Part shown: piece by piece, positions 28,425 through 37,782 of the stretch
Position numbering within the stretch: position 1 is the stretch's first letter
How the letters are laid out: the number at the start of each line of letters is the position of its first letter
Assembly (NCBI RefSeq): GCF_002870965.1
Contig: NZ_PHSO01000007.1
Coordinates: forward strand, 186,001-250,000
Length of the DNA stretch: 64,000 bases
Direction of reading: 5' to 3'
Origin: Tsuneonella flava
Lineage (GTDB): Bacteria > Pseudomonadota > Alphaproteobacteria > Sphingomonadales > Sphingomonadaceae
Made by a program: the position numbers and the translations under genes
The notes under the pieces: generated by a model
Databases searched by the model: none
Told to the model about the DNA's origin: nothing
Seen by the model: the letters and a program-made list of their open reading frames with translations, nothing else

Positions 28425-28541
28425 GACCGTGATCCATGTCGGATTTTTTTCCAGTCTCGCCTCCTCCGGAAACTCTTTTTTAACGCCCTATGGTCCACAA
28501 GGCCAATCGTATCGGGGCAATTTGATCAAGGAGGCCACGCG

Positions 28542-28721
28542 ATGAGCACATTCCTTCGTTGGATTGCCCAGGATGAAGCGGGAGCAACCGCTGTCGAATA
28601 TGGATTGATTTTATCGCTAATGTTTCTTGCCATTGTCGGAACACTTAGTTCCACTGGAAGTAACACGACATCGATGTGGAATGACGTCGGCAACAAGATG
28701 GCTGAATCAAATGCCGATTAA
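28542..28721 (+). CDS. Flp-type (type IVb) pilin, first copy
   Basis: A 59-aa prepilin starting MSTFLRWIAQ behind an AAGGAGG site. The class motif is GATAVEYGLI: prepilin peptidase cuts after the Gly, and the EY pair five residues on is the Flp/Fap signature. A hydrophobic helix (LILSLMFLAIVGTL) and a short polar tail follow. Flp pilins assemble into bundled adhesive pili with the Tad apparatus. No Tad genes are in the window, so the machinery must be elsewhere. A second, more canonical pilin follows 114 bases later. Confidence 0.88.
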   Translation: MSTFLRWIAQDEAGATAVEYGLILSLMFLAIVGTLSSTGSNTTSMWNDVGNKMAESNAD

Positions 28722-28775
28722 ATATCTAGCTAAGATTAGAGAATTATAAACACTCTGATCGTAGCCAGAAAATAT

Positions 28776-28801
28776 CCCGCCTCATTTGGGTATTTGGCGG
28801 G
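28776..28801 (+). other. Hairpin between the two pilin genes
   Basis: Inverted repeat CCCGCC / GGCGGG with a 14-base loop, followed by TTTGGGT. It could act as a weak attenuator or RNA processing/stability site giving unequal expression of the two pilins. No proper T tract is present. Confidence 0.35.
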
Positions 28802-28835
28802 TTTGGGTAACGAAGACTAAATCAGGAGACAACAC

Positions 28836-29009
28836 ATGCAGTTCATCAAGAACATCGTTCGCAACGAAGAAGGCGCCACCGCAATCGAATACGGCCTGAT
28901 CGCCGCTCTGATCGCTGTTGCCGCTATGGCTGCCATGGGCAGCATCGGTTCGAACCTGAACACGACCTTCGGCAAGGTGAACACCAAGCTGACCGAAGCA
29001 AACAAGTAA
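28836..29009 (+). CDS. Flp-type (type IVb) pilin, second copy
   Basis: A 57-aa prepilin, MQFIKNIVRNEEG then ATAIEYGLIAALIAVAAMAA, closer to the canonical Flp consensus than the first copy (processing after the Gly, EY pair, long Ala-rich helix). It ends KLTEANK. An AGGAG site lies seven bases before the ATG. The two pilins are related in the processing region but differ in the helix and tail, so they are diverged paralogues rather than a recent duplication. A strong terminator closes the pair. Confidence 0.93.
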   Translation: MQFIKNIVRNEEGATAIEYGLIAALIAVAAMAAMGSIGSNLNTTFGKVNTKLTEANK

Positions 29010-29034
29010 GCTAGCTTTTCCGGCTAAAGAGAAG

Positions 29035-29064
29035 GGGCGGCGGGAGAAATCCCGCCGCCCTTTT
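29035..29064 (+). terminator. Rho-independent terminator after the pilin pair
   Basis: Eleven-base GC-rich arms GGGCGGCGGGA / TCCCGCCGCCC with a GAAA tetraloop, followed by TTTT. It stops the pilin transcript before the convergent protease gene. Confidence 0.93.
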
Positions 29065-29090
29065 CGCATTCAAAACCATCGAAAAAACGA

Positions 29091-30563
29091 TCAACTGCCG
29101 CGAACGACGATTTTCACTTTCTGCCCCGGCGTGATCCGGTCAGATGACGAAAGGCCGTTCAGCACCCGAAACCGCTGTTCCTGAGCATTGGTGTAGGCCA
29201 TGCGCGCAGCCAAAGACTGTACCGTATCGCGCGATCCGGCTGTAACCACGTCGATCCGACGCGGGATCACGCTGCCCGCTTCGCTGGCGCTGAGACGGCG
29301 GACCGATTGGTACATCGAGTTGAACACGCCCGCACCACCCGCTTTTGTTATCGCCACGAAGTGATAGGCGCGGTTGTTGGCGAATTGATAAGCGAACACC
29401 GTCACATCGACTGCGCCGCTGCTCGATTGCACCCGCGCGGTGCCATAGGCCGCCGGGATGCCATTTACTGTCGTGCGCTGGATCTGCGGCGGAGCGATTT
29501 GCTGTTGCTTGCTCAGACCCGCAAAGGCCTGACGCACATAGGTATCGAGATTGCCGCTATACGGCGCCAGCGTAAACTGCGCCTGCCCGCTCTGCCCGTT
29601 GATGGAAACGGCCTGCGTGCCATTCACCATATAGAAGCCGCTTGGGGCAGTGAATTTGAGGCGCATCGTCGGCTGGATGAAGCTACTGCCTTCGATCACG
29701 CCTTGCTGCGGATCGTCGCCATACATCAGCCCGTCGACTCGCGTCAGAAACAGGTCGCGTTCGGTACGGCCGGTTGCCGTGCCGGCACGCTGCATCGCCG
29801 CCGAAACGCGACTGGCCGGATCGGGGTGAGTCGATGCCCATTCGGGAACCGTTGCGTTACCGCGACCCTGAAGCTGCGAATCCAGCGCATTCTGCGCCGC
29901 GAGAGAAGTCAGCAAGGTCGCCATCGCGTGCGGATCGTAACCCGCGCTCACCAGATATTTCTGACCCAGCGAATCGGCCTCCAGCTCTTGCGAACGCGAG
30001 AACTTGAGCGTGAGCAACTGAGTATATTGCGAACCTTCCGAAATCAGGTTGCCGAAGCTGCCGCCAACGACCGAGCCGACAACCTGCCCCAACAGGCCTA
30101 GCAACGCGTTCTGCTGCGCCGCCTGTTGCCGTCGCTGCGAATGGCGCGCCGCGACATGGCCGACTTCGTGCCCCAGAACGGCCGCCAGTTCGGCTTCGTT
30201 GTTCATCAGGGTCACGAGTTGGCGGGTGGTATAAACATAGCCACCGGGGATCGCGAAAGCGTTGTTGACCGAACTGTTCAGCATCGCAACTTTGAACGCA
30301 CTGGGCGAGGTGGCCAGCCCGGATTGCACCGCGATCCGCTGCCCTACGCCCTCGACATATTGCGCCTGCGGCCCGCTCATCGCCGCGCCAAACTGCTGAA
30401 TGATTTCCTTGTTGGCTTCAGCCCCCTGCTGCGCTTCCGTTTGGGTGATCGGAGTGGAAGCGCTGGGAATCGGGCCGCCCATCGTGGCGCACCCCGACAG
30501 AGCCAATGCGGAAAGCGACGCAGCCGCAACTGCGGTCCGCGAGCGGATAGAACGAAATGACAT
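29091..30563 (-). CDS. M48-family metalloprotease lipoprotein with LysM-like C terminus
   Basis: 490 aa from the ATG at 30563, which has a GGGGAG site six bases upstream; the frame extends further but without support. An N-terminal lipobox ALSGC (Cys25) implies a lipoprotein. The zinc protease motif HEVGH is at 132-136, with the third-ligand Glu expected in QELEADSLGQKYL. The last fifty or so residues (DTVQSLAARMAY ... RFRVLNGLSS ... GQKVKIV) resemble a LysM-like peptidoglycan-binding module. It is reminiscent of BepA/YfgC- and LoiP-type envelope quality-control proteases that act on misassembled outer-membrane proteins; that role is inference. Confidence 0.9.
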   Translation of the reverse strand: MSFRSIRSRTAVAAASLSALALSGCATMGGPIPSASTPITQTEAQQGAEANKEIIQQFGAAMSGPQAQYVEGVGQRIAVQSGLATSPSAFKVAMLNSSVNNAFAIPGGYVYTTRQLVTLMNNEAELAAVLGHEVGHVAARHSQRRQQAAQQNALLGLLGQVVGSVVGGSFGNLISEGSQYTQLLTLKFSRSQELEADSLGQKYLVSAGYDPHAMATLLTSLAAQNALDSQLQGRGNATVPEWASTHPDPASRVSAAMQRAGTATGRTERDLFLTRVDGLMYGDDPQQGVIEGSSFIQPTMRLKFTAPSGFYMVNGTQAVSINGQSGQAQFTLAPYSGNLDTYVRQAFAGLSKQQQIAPPQIQRTTVNGIPAAYGTARVQSSSGAVDVTVFAYQFANNRAYHFVAITKAGGAGVFNSMYQSVRRLSASEAGSVIPRRIDVVTAGSRDTVQSLAARMAYTNAQEQRFRVLNGLSSSDRITPGQKVKIVVRGS

Positions 30564-30673
30564 AGAGCTCCCCTTCATGTGCACAGGCCCCACCACCGGC
30601 GTGAAATTGTCTATGAGCGACTTAACCACTCATACCGCGGTAATGTTCCCCGCGCCGACAAAACCGAAGGAGC

Positions 30674-31621
30674 CTAGTTAGCGCCGATGGCGAGAAACCG
30701 CTCTTCCCGCTGGCGACGAAGTACGTCGGTCGGAATAGCGGACAGCGCATCGATCTCTTCCCCGATCGCCTTGCCCAGTGCTTTGGCCATTTCTTCCGGG
30801 GCGCGGTGTGCACCGCCAATCGGTTCGTTGATAATACGATCGATCACACCCAACTTTTGCAGGTTCTGGGCGGTCACTTTCATTGCCTCGGCAGCGTCGG
30901 GCGCCTTTTCAGCTGTGCGCCACAGGATCGAAGCACACCCTTCGGGCGAAATCACCGAATAAACCGCGTGTTCCAGCATCAGCACACGTTCCGCACTGGC
31001 CAGCGCGACTGCGCCGCCAGAACCGCCTTCGCCCACGATTGTCGCTACCATCGGCACTGGCAGCGTCAGGCACGCTTCGGTCGAACGGGCGATGGCTTCG
31101 GCCTGCCCACGCTCTTCCGCTTCGATCCCCGGAAAGGCGCCGGACGTATCGACCAGTGTGACCACCGGCAGCCCGAACCGCCCCGCCAGTTCCATCAGGC
31201 GAATCGCCTTGCGATACCCCTCCGGCTTACCCATCCCGAAATTATGGCGGATGCGACTTTCGGTATCGTGCCCCTTTTCATGACCGATCAGGACCACGCG
31301 CCGACCGTCCAGCCTGGCCAGTCCGCCCATGATCGCCTGATCGTCACCATAAAGACGATCGCCACCCAAAGGCACGAATTCGTCGAATGCATATTCGACA
31401 TAATCGCGAAAATGCGGGCGTTTGGGATGGCGGGCGACCTGCGTTTTCTGCCACGGCGTGAGTGCGGCATACGTGCTGGCGAGCAATTCCTCGCTCTTGC
31501 GCTGCAATCGGGCGAGTTCGCCGGAAATATCGACATCGTCGCTACCGGCAGCGTCGCGCAATTCGGCGATCCGCGCATCGAGTTGAGCGACAGGCTTTTC
31601 GAAATCGAGATAAGCGTTCAT
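30674..31621 (-). CDS. accA: Acetyl-CoA carboxylase carboxyltransferase subunit alpha
   Basis: 315 aa from the ATG at 31621 ([10 protein letters not shown]), which matches AccA N termini; longer frames run into xerD. Signatures are the N-terminal helical [69 protein letters not shown] and [32 protein letters not shown]. With AccD it transfers the carboxyl group from carboxybiotin to acetyl-CoA to make malonyl-CoA for fatty acid synthesis. It starts 10 bases after xerD and is likely in one transcript with it. Confidence 0.97.
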   Translation of the reverse strand: MNAYLDFEKPVAQLDARIAELRDAAGSDDVDISGELARLQRKSEELLASTYAALTPWQKTQVARHPKRPHFRDYVEYAFDEFVPLGGDRLYGDDQAIMGGLARLDGRRVVLIGHEKGHDTESRIRHNFGMGKPEGYRKAIRLMELAGRFGLPVVTLVDTSGAFPGIEAEERGQAEAIARSTEACLTLPVPMVATIVGEGGSGGAVALASAERVLMLEHAVYSVISPEGCASILWRTAEKAPDAAEAMKVTAQNLQKLGVIDRIINEPIGGAHRAPEEMAKALGKAIGEEIDALSAIPTDVLRRQREERFLAIGAN

Positions 31622-31631
31622 CGCCAGCGCG

Positions 31632-32510
31632 CTAACCGGCTTCGCCCGCGCGCGCAAGCGGGTGCCGCTGGTTGACCAGCGCAACCAGCCGTGCTGCATC
31701 GACGTGGGTGTATATCTGCGTGGTCGCAATATCGGCATGACCGAGCAAGGTTTGCAGCACCCGCAAGTCCGCCCCGCCTTCCAGCAGATGCGTCGCAAAT
31801 GCATGGCGCAACACGTGCGGACTGACTTTCTCCGGCGGCACCCCTGCCCGGATGGCCAGTTCTTTCAGCAACTGGAACAGCCGCACACGCGTGAGATGTT
31901 TGCCGCCCCGCGACGCAAACAGATAACGCCCCTCCGGCCGCATCGCCAACCAGCGCGATAGCGCCGCTTGCGCCCGGCGACTGACCGGCACCATCCGCGC
32001 CTGCCCGCCCTTCCCCGTCACCGTCAGGAACGGCGCATCGCGCGGCACAGCAGATAGCGGCAGCGACACCAGTTCGGTCGCGCGGAGGCCGGAACCGTAT
32101 AGCAACTCCAGCAAAGCAAGCATCCTCACGCCTGCCGGGCTATCGCCCTCAGCTTCGATCTCCGCTCGCGAAAGCAGGGCTTCCACCTGATCGTGGCTGA
32201 GGATTTTGGGCAATGGACGGCGGGTTGCCGGGCGCGGCAAAGCGTTGCTCGGATCGTCCGCCCGCAGCCCTTCGTCCACCAGAAAGCCATAGAACTGGCG
32301 CAATGCCGACGCCTTGCGCGCCACCGTTGCCGGGGCCAGCCCGCTCCATACTGTCGCCAGCGTTGCCAGTTGTTCCCCGGACGCAGTGGCAAGATCGCCC
32401 ACCGATTCCGCCGCCTGATCCAGATCGCGACGATACGCAGCAATGGTATTGGCCGCTGCCCCCCGCTCTGCAGCGAGCATCGCGAGGAAGGCGTCTATCT
32501 CCGGCTGCAT
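31632..32510 (-). CDS. xerD: Tyrosine recombinase XerD
   Basis: 292 aa from the ATG at 32510, overlapping the preceding gene's stop by ATGA. N-terminal SAM-like core-binding domain ([27 protein letters not shown]), then the catalytic domain with Arg143 ([11 protein letters not shown]), Lys167 ([11 protein letters not shown]), His232 and Arg235 ([14 protein letters not shown]), His258 and the nucleophile Tyr267 ([15 protein letters not shown]). All catalytic residues are present. It resolves chromosome dimers at dif with XerC. The XerD rather than XerC name rests on length and the neighbour accA, as commonly found in this group. Confidence 0.93.
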   Translation of the reverse strand: MQPEIDAFLAMLAAERGAAANTIAAYRRDLDQAAESVGDLATASGEQLATLATVWSGLAPATVARKASALRQFYGFLVDEGLRADDPSNALPRPATRRPLPKILSHDQVEALLSRAEIEAEGDSPAGVRMLALLELLYGSGLRATELVSLPLSAVPRDAPFLTVTGKGGQARMVPVSRRAQAALSRWLAMRPEGRYLFASRGGKHLTRVRLFQLLKELAIRAGVPPEKVSPHVLRHAFATHLLEGGADLRVLQTLLGHADIATTQIYTHVDAARLVALVNQRHPLARAGEAG

Positions 32511-34402
32511 CAGGCCCGCGCGACAGCCTCCGCCGCGATCATACGTGCTTCTGCCGACAGCCCAACGCGGTTCAATGCGGAAACGATGTGGTAGAGATGG
32601 CGCGGCGTCATCCGTTCCCACCCCGTACCCTGCATCCCGACCCCGGCAAGCAGCGCGACCAGCGCTTTGTTATCGACTTGCGCGGCGCGATCTATCAGCG
32701 TGGTCCATTTGGTCGAAGCGGTGAGGCTCACTCCCAGATCGCTGGCTGCCGAACCGATATCGCCCTGATCCATCCGACCAAGCCCCGCTAGCCCGGCCAG
32801 CAGGAATTTGGCGCGGCGCTGGCCGCTGCTGCCGTCATCACTGGCGAAAGATCCGATAGCACCGGCCCCGACTTTGGCGCGATACTCCGGCGCGGCAAGG
32901 GCCAGCAATGCCCAGCCCTCGCTCCCTTCTTCCACAACATTGGCCCAGCGCAGCGCATTGCGGTCCAGCCCGGCGGACAGCATCGATGCGATCAGTTCTC
33001 CGGCATCGCCCGTATGATCGGTGCTGGGCTCTATACGTGCTGCTGCATAAGCAGTGAGCACGAGGCGCGAATAATCTTTCGCTGTTTTGCCACCCCACAA
33101 TGTACGGATGGCGTTCATCCGGGCGGCATCGTCGATCCCGACATAGGCCTGGCGTAAAGTGCCTGCATCCTCAGCGACCTGACCATCGTCGGTGTTCCCG
33201 CTTTCTGCATGAAGCTGCGAATAGAGATCGATCATCGCCCGCGACGACAAAATGCCTTCGCGCCCCGCCAGATCAGCCGCAGCGATCCGTTGCGACAGGC
33301 CTAGCATCGGTGCCGTCGCCGTGGCCCGCAAGTAATAGGGTGCAGGGTTCCGCATCAGCTTTTCAGGGATCGCTTCGCCCACAGCATTTGCCAGCGCGAA
33401 ACGCCACGGGGTCAGTTCATTCACCCCGTCCCATTCGATAGTCACAGCGGCGCGTTGCTGTCCCGCGGCGCCAGCAAACCGCTGCGCCAGCAGAACATCG
33501 ATTCGATCCGCCTTCCCGCGGGAACGCAGACGATTGAGATCGGTACGCGCCCGTGCCGCTTCACCGGCATAGGAATTGCAGATCGCCTGCAACATATGCC
33601 AGGTCGGATCTTCGCGCAGGCCGCTTTTCAGGCGCACGACAGGGCATGTGCCAACAAGATCCGCCGTGCCGATATAGGCATCGACTGCGGCATTCGTGAG
33701 GTCGAGGTTCCAGTTTGCAGTATCTACATCCTGAACCACTGCTCGTGCGGCACCGAATTCGCCAATCCGGTTGAGCAGCGCCGCCCGCTGCGCCGCGAAT
33801 TCTGCCGGGTCCATCCCTTGCGGCGCTGCCAGTCGGCTGGCCAATGCACGCCGCAGCAGGATATGACCCCACCGCGAAACGAGCGGCCCCTTTGTACCTG
33901 CCAATGCCGCGCGAACGAGTTGCACCGGTTGCCTGGCCAGCGAATATGTCGGCAGTCCTCCTTCAGCGGGCGCAAGAACGCCCACTTCTGCCATAGAACG
34001 ACGGGCAGCGGCCGGAATATCGACCTTGGGCTTCAGACCCAGCGCTTCATCGAGATCGTCGGTCGACATCGCTTCGAGTTGTTCGAGCGACGGTAGCTTG
34101 CCGTCGAATGTCGGCAATGCCCCGGCCACCTCCCCGGCTGTTGTCGAACCTTGCGTCAGGGGTTGCACGATCGGCGTGGATGTTGCCGACGGGGTGCTGC
34201 CACCATTGGCCGGGCGCGACGGTGGTTGCGGCGTAGCGGTGGGACGCGAAGCCGGGCGAGCACTGGGCGCAGGCGTTGGTGCAGGCCTGGGATCTTCGAA
34301 ACCGGGCGGCAGCAGCGACTCGGGCGCATCCTGCGCCATAGCCAGCGCCGAAATCAGCGCCAGAGCGGTGGCACCGCCTGCAAGCAACAGCGAACGTTTC
34401 AC
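32510..34402 (-). CDS. Large exported protein of unknown function
   Basis: 630 aa with a signal peptide (MKRSLLLAGG, then TALALISALAMAQDA, cleavage near AMA-QD). A Pro/Thr/Ala-rich linker of about 60 residues follows (PAPTPAPSARP...), then a long, mostly helical Ala-rich domain without a motif I recognise. The helical part could be repeats of the TPR/Sel1 kind, but no clear periodicity was verified. It is exported, probably periplasmic or outer-membrane associated. The start is a GTG at 34402 overlapping the stop of a 53-aa membrane protein, and its stop overlaps xerD, so the three look translationally coupled. No function is offered. Confidence 0.8.
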   Translation of the reverse strand: MKRSLLLAGGATALALISALAMAQDAPESLLPPGFEDPRPAPTPAPSARPASRPTATPQPPSRPANGGSTPSATSTPIVQPLTQGSTTAGEVAGALPTFDGKLPSLEQLEAMSTDDLDEALGLKPKVDIPAAARRSMAEVGVLAPAEGGLPTYSLARQPVQLVRAALAGTKGPLVSRWGHILLRRALASRLAAPQGMDPAEFAAQRAALLNRIGEFGAARAVVQDVDTANWNLDLTNAAVDAYIGTADLVGTCPVVRLKSGLREDPTWHMLQAICNSYAGEAARARTDLNRLRSRGKADRIDVLLAQRFAGAAGQQRAAVTIEWDGVNELTPWRFALANAVGEAIPEKLMRNPAPYYLRATATAPMLGLSQRIAAADLAGREGILSSRAMIDLYSQLHAESGNTDDGQVAEDAGTLRQAYVGIDDAARMNAIRTLWGGKTAKDYSRLVLTAYAAARIEPSTDHTGDAGELIASMLSAGLDRNALRWANVVEEGSEGWALLALAAPEYRAKVGAGAIGSFASDDGSSGQRRAKFLLAGLAGLGRMDQGDIGSAASDLGVSLTASTKWTTLIDRAAQVDNKALVALLAGVGMQGTGWERMTPRHLYHIVSALNRVGLSAEARMIAAEAVARA

Positions 34403-34560
34403 GATGCGGCCCCCGGCACAGCGACAGATTGCACAATCGGGCGCAACGGTTCTTCACCGCCATCGACCCACGCATAAATCACGACAATCCCGGCCAGAGC
34501 GCCAGCGATCAGTGCCATTCGTTTTCCGCCAGTTCCCACGCGCGACTTACCTGTTCCCAT
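34399..34560 (-). CDS. 53-aa membrane protein, unknown function
   Basis: A short frame MGTGKSRVGTGGKRMALIAG followed by ALAGIVVIYAWVDGGEEPLRP and a Ser/Val/Pro tail, ending TCG TGA. It has one basic cytoplasmic start and a single transmembrane helix, with a periplasmic acidic/proline tail. The TGA overlaps the GTG of the 630-aa exported protein (GTGA), strong evidence that it is translated. It diverges from aroK across 47 bases, so its promoter probably lies there. The tight coupling suggests that it acts with the exported protein, as anchor or partner; this is inference. Confidence 0.7.
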   Translation of the reverse strand: MGTGKSRVGTGGKRMALIAGALAGIVVIYAWVDGGEEPLRPIVQSVAVPGAAS

Positions 34561-34607
34561 TTGCTGATGGTTGCACCGGCCCTAGCCCATCTATAGGCGA
34601 GGCGGCA

Positions 34608-35177
34608 ATGGACACCGAACCCCTTAGCCTGAGCAAGTCCGAAATCGAAGCGATCGCTCGTCGGATAATGCGCCCGATCGTGCTGGTCGGACTGATGGGC
34701 GTGGGCAAATCGACTGTCGGGCGCAAACTGGCAACTATACTGTCGCTCGATTTCGTGGATACCGATCACGAAATAGAACAGGCCGCCGCGATGACCATCC
34801 CCGAAATGTTCGAACAGTTCGGCGAAGCATACTTTCGCGATGGCGAGCGCAGAGTGCTGGCGCGACTGATGGACGAGCATCACGGTGTCATCGCCACCGG
34901 CGGCGGCGCGTTCGTCAACGACGAAACGCGTGAACAGATTCTCGCCAATGGCATCGCGGTGTGGATCGATTGCGATATCGACACGCTGGTGCAACGGACT
35001 GCGCGCAAGGACAATCGACCGCTGCTGAAAGATGGCGACCCGAAAGAAATCCTCTCTCGGCTGCACGACGAACGCGCTCCATTCTATAGTCAGGCCCCGA
35101 TCCGCGTCGCCAGCGCCGACGGGCCGCACCATGACACTGCGCTGGCAATTATCGAGGCAATCGACCGATGGCTGTGA
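34608..35177 (+). CDS. aroK: Shikimate kinase
   Basis: 189 aa beginning MDTEPLSLSK. Walker A GLMGVGKST is at 28-36, the shikimate-binding DTDHEIE follows, and FRDGERRVL, ATGGGAFVND (the GGG loop) and the lid Arg region TARKDNRPLL are all present. It phosphorylates shikimate at the 3-OH in aromatic amino-acid synthesis. The frame is open far upstream, but the ATG at 34608 gives the family's extent. It overlaps aroB by 10 bases, a standard aroKB operon. Confidence 0.96.
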   Translation: MDTEPLSLSKSEIEAIARRIMRPIVLVGLMGVGKSTVGRKLATILSLDFVDTDHEIEQAAAMTIPEMFEQFGEAYFRDGERRVLARLMDEHHGVIATGGGAFVNDETREQILANGIAVWIDCDIDTLVQRTARKDNRPLLKDGDPKEILSRLHDERAPFYSQAPIRVASADGPHHDTALAIIEAIDRWL

Positions 35178-36277
35178 TCCCTGTCGATCTTTCCGGGCGC
35201 GAATACGACGTCCATGTCGGGCGCGACCTGTTGGAAGGCGCAGGTCGGCTGGCACGCAATTTCATCCGCAAACAGATGGTTTGCGTGGTGGCCGACGAAC
35301 GCGCGCACGAACTGCACGGCCGCCGTCTGGAAACCGCGCTGATGGAACAGGGGCACGATGTCGCCTGGTATCTCGTCCCCTCTGGCGAAGGATCCAAAAG
35401 CTGGAACGGGCTGGCTCAGCTCTGTGAGTGGCTGCTCGATAAAGAGGTGGAGCGCGGCGACCATGTCTTCGCGCTTGGCGGCGGGGTCGTGGGCGACCTG
35501 ACCGGCTTTGCCTGCGCGATACTCAAACGCGGCTGCGGCTTCGTGCAATTGCCCACCACTCTGCTGGCGCAAGTCGACAGCTCTGTCGGCGGCAAGACGG
35601 CGATCAACACCCGTGCAGGCAAGAATCTGGTAGGAGCGTTTCATCAGCCTTCGCTGGTGCTGGCCGATCTCGGCACACTCACCACCCTGCCGCTGCGCGA
35701 ATTGCGCGCGGGCTATGCCGAAGTGCTGAAATACGGCGTGCTGGGCGACCGCGCATTTTTCGACTGGCTCTCCGCCAACGGGCCTGCCGTGCTTTCGCTG
35801 GAAGATCAGGCGCTCGAATACGCCGTGTCGATGAGTGTCGCGGCCAAGGCGCGCATTGTCGCGGAGGACGAGCGCGAAACCAGTGGCCGCCGCGCGCTGC
35901 TCAATCTCGGCCATACCTTCGGCCATGCGCTGGAGGCGGAGACCGGCTTTTCCGATCGCCTGCTGCATGGCGAAGGCGTGGCATTGGGCATGGTTCTGGC
36001 CGCGCGATATTCTGCGCGACAGGGGATGATCGCGGATGCCGATGCCGCTCTGGTGGCACAGGCGGTGAAAACTGCTGGCCTGCCGCATTCGTTGTCCACG
36101 CTCGGCCTCGATTGCGACGGGCAGAAGCTGGCCGCGCATATGCGGCATGACAAGAAGATGGACGCTGGCACCCTGCCCTTCGTCTTGCTGGAAGCGGTGG
36201 GCAAGGCCGTGCTCAAACGCGATGTCTCGCTCGACGATGTAGCTGCATTTCTGGATGAACAACTGCGCGTCGCATAG
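35168..36277 (+). CDS. aroB: 3-dehydroquinate synthase
   Basis: 369 aa. AroB cyclises DAHP to 3-dehydroquinate using NAD+ and a divalent metal. Recognisable elements are [10 protein letters not shown], the NAD-binding [50 protein letters not shown] and the metal-ligand histidines in [12 protein letters not shown] and [11 protein letters not shown]. It starts within the end of aroK. Together with aroK it supplies two steps of the shikimate pathway. Confidence 0.97.
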   Translation: MAVIPVDLSGREYDVHVGRDLLEGAGRLARNFIRKQMVCVVADERAHELHGRRLETALMEQGHDVAWYLVPSGEGSKSWNGLAQLCEWLLDKEVERGDHVFALGGGVVGDLTGFACAILKRGCGFVQLPTTLLAQVDSSVGGKTAINTRAGKNLVGAFHQPSLVLADLGTLTTLPLRELRAGYAEVLKYGVLGDRAFFDWLSANGPAVLSLEDQALEYAVSMSVAAKARIVAEDERETSGRRALLNLGHTFGHALEAETGFSDRLLHGEGVALGMVLAARYSARQGMIADADAALVAQAVKTAGLPHSLSTLGLDCDGQKLAAHMRHDKKMDAGTLPFVLLEAVGKAVLKRDVSLDDVAAFLDEQLRVA

Positions 36278-36342
36278 TTTGGCACATAGCATGGCGTAGC
36301 GATATTTCGCCTGACAGACCGATCATTGCCCGCTAACTCGAT

Positions 36343-36360
36343 ACGATTGAAACCAATCGT
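36343..36360. promoter_or_regulatory. Palindrome upstream of the POT transporter
   Basis: Perfect inverted repeat ACGATTG-aaac-CAATCGT ending 15 bases before the ATG of the transporter gene. Its position overlaps where the promoter or ribosome entry region would be. It may be a repressor operator or an RNA hairpin; no regulator is adjacent. Confidence 0.4.
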
Positions 36361-36375
36361 AATGCCGGGGATGCC

Positions 36376-37782
36376 ATGACCGCAGCCGAAGCCACACCCG
36401 AAGTCGATCCCGAAACGGTGGAGGCAGTCGTCCGCGACGACCGCGCTTTCATCGGCCACCCCAAGGGGCTGGGATATCTCGGCTTCGTCGAGGCGTGCGA
36501 ACGTTTTTCGTATTATTCGATGCAGACGCTGCTGGTCCTGTACATGACCAAGTATCTGCTGTTGCCGCAAAATGCCGTGAACGTGATCGGCCTGGGCGCA
36601 GTGGAGAATTTCTACAGCCTCAACGGTCAGCCACTCGCATCGCGCATTTTCGGTGACTATACTTCGCTGGTCTATCTCACCCCCATCGTCGGCGGGATCA
36701 TTGCTGACCGCTGGCTGGGTCGCCGCGCCGCGCTGATCGCGGGGGCGGCGATCATGTCACTCGGCCATTTCCTGATGGCGTTCGAAGGGGCGTTCCTGTT
36801 CGCTCTGCTGGCGCTGATCGTCGGGGTCGGGCTGTTCAAGGGCAATATCGCCAGCCAGGTGGGCGAATTGTACAGCGAGAACGACAATCGCCGGGCGATG
36901 GCGTTCCAGATATTCTATATCTTCATCAACGTAAGCGTGATTGCCGCACCGCTGATTTCGGGCACTCTGGGGCAGGATGTGGGCTGGCACTACGGTTTCG
37001 GCACCGCAGGCATCGTGATGGTACTGGGCCTGCTGCTCTATCTGAAGGCGCGCCCCTGGCTTCCCGCCGATAACAAGCCGCAGCGGCAGGAAAAAACCCA
37101 GCGCGAGAAAATCCAGCCGCACGAATGGCCGCGCCTGATCGCATTGCTGATTCTGGTGCCGGTGCTGGCCGTTTCGCTGCTGACCAATCAGGAAATCTTC
37201 AACGCCTATCTGGTGTGGGCCGATACCAAGTTCACGCTGAACCTGCTGGGCATCCAGATGTACAGCAGCTGGATGATTACCATCGATGCCGCGGTATCGT
37301 TCTCGATGCTGGTCGTGGTTGCCTGGTTCTGGAACTACGTCGGGAAGAAAACCGGTCGCGAACCAGACGAACTGGGCAAGATGATTATCGGCAGCGTCTT
37401 CACCATTTCCGGCGGCCTTTGCCTCTATATGGGCGCAGTCACCGCAGGCGATGGCAAAGTGGCGATGTTCTGGCCGCTGATGTTCCACTTGCTGAACTCG
37501 ATCGGCTTCGCGCACATCCTGCCGGTCAGTCTGGCGCTGTTCACCAAGCTGGCGCCGCGCGCGCTGAATGCGACGGTGATCGGGATCTATTACCTCGCCT
37601 TCTTCGCCTCGAACTATGTCGTCGGCACAATCGGCGGGTGGTATTCGACGATGCCGACACCGCAATTCTGGCTGGTCCATGTCGCCAGCGCTGCGGTTGG
37701 GCTGGTGGCCTTCGTGCTGTTCAAGCTGTTCCTCGGCAAACAGATGCAGGATATTCCGGCGGGCGCGGAAAGCGGGCGATGA
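36376..37782 (+). CDS. POT-family proton-dependent peptide transporter
   Basis: A 468-aa membrane protein with about 12-14 helices. The POT/PTR2 signatures are visible: FVEACERFSYYSMQTLLVLYM (the ExxER-type motif that couples protons), GGIIADRWLGRR at the helix 2-3 loop, and NVSVIAAPLISGTLGQ. The family imports di- and tripeptides with H+; substrate range cannot be read. The next gene, a cyclase-family hydrolase, overlaps it by ATGA, so uptake and cleavage of the same compound class is a reasonable inference. A palindrome lies just upstream of the start. Confidence 0.92.
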   Translation: MTAAEATPEVDPETVEAVVRDDRAFIGHPKGLGYLGFVEACERFSYYSMQTLLVLYMTKYLLLPQNAVNVIGLGAVENFYSLNGQPLASRIFGDYTSLVYLTPIVGGIIADRWLGRRAALIAGAAIMSLGHFLMAFEGAFLFALLALIVGVGLFKGNIASQVGELYSENDNRRAMAFQIFYIFINVSVIAAPLISGTLGQDVGWHYGFGTAGIVMVLGLLLYLKARPWLPADNKPQRQEKTQREKIQPHEWPRLIALLILVPVLAVSLLTNQEIFNAYLVWADTKFTLNLLGIQMYSSWMITIDAAVSFSMLVVVAWFWNYVGKKTGREPDELGKMIIGSVFTISGGLCLYMGAVTAGDGKVAMFWPLMFHLLNSIGFAHILPVSLALFTKLAPRALNATVIGIYYLAFFASNYVVGTIGGWYSTMPTPQFWLVHVASAAVGLVAFVLFKLFLGKQMQDIPAGAESGR

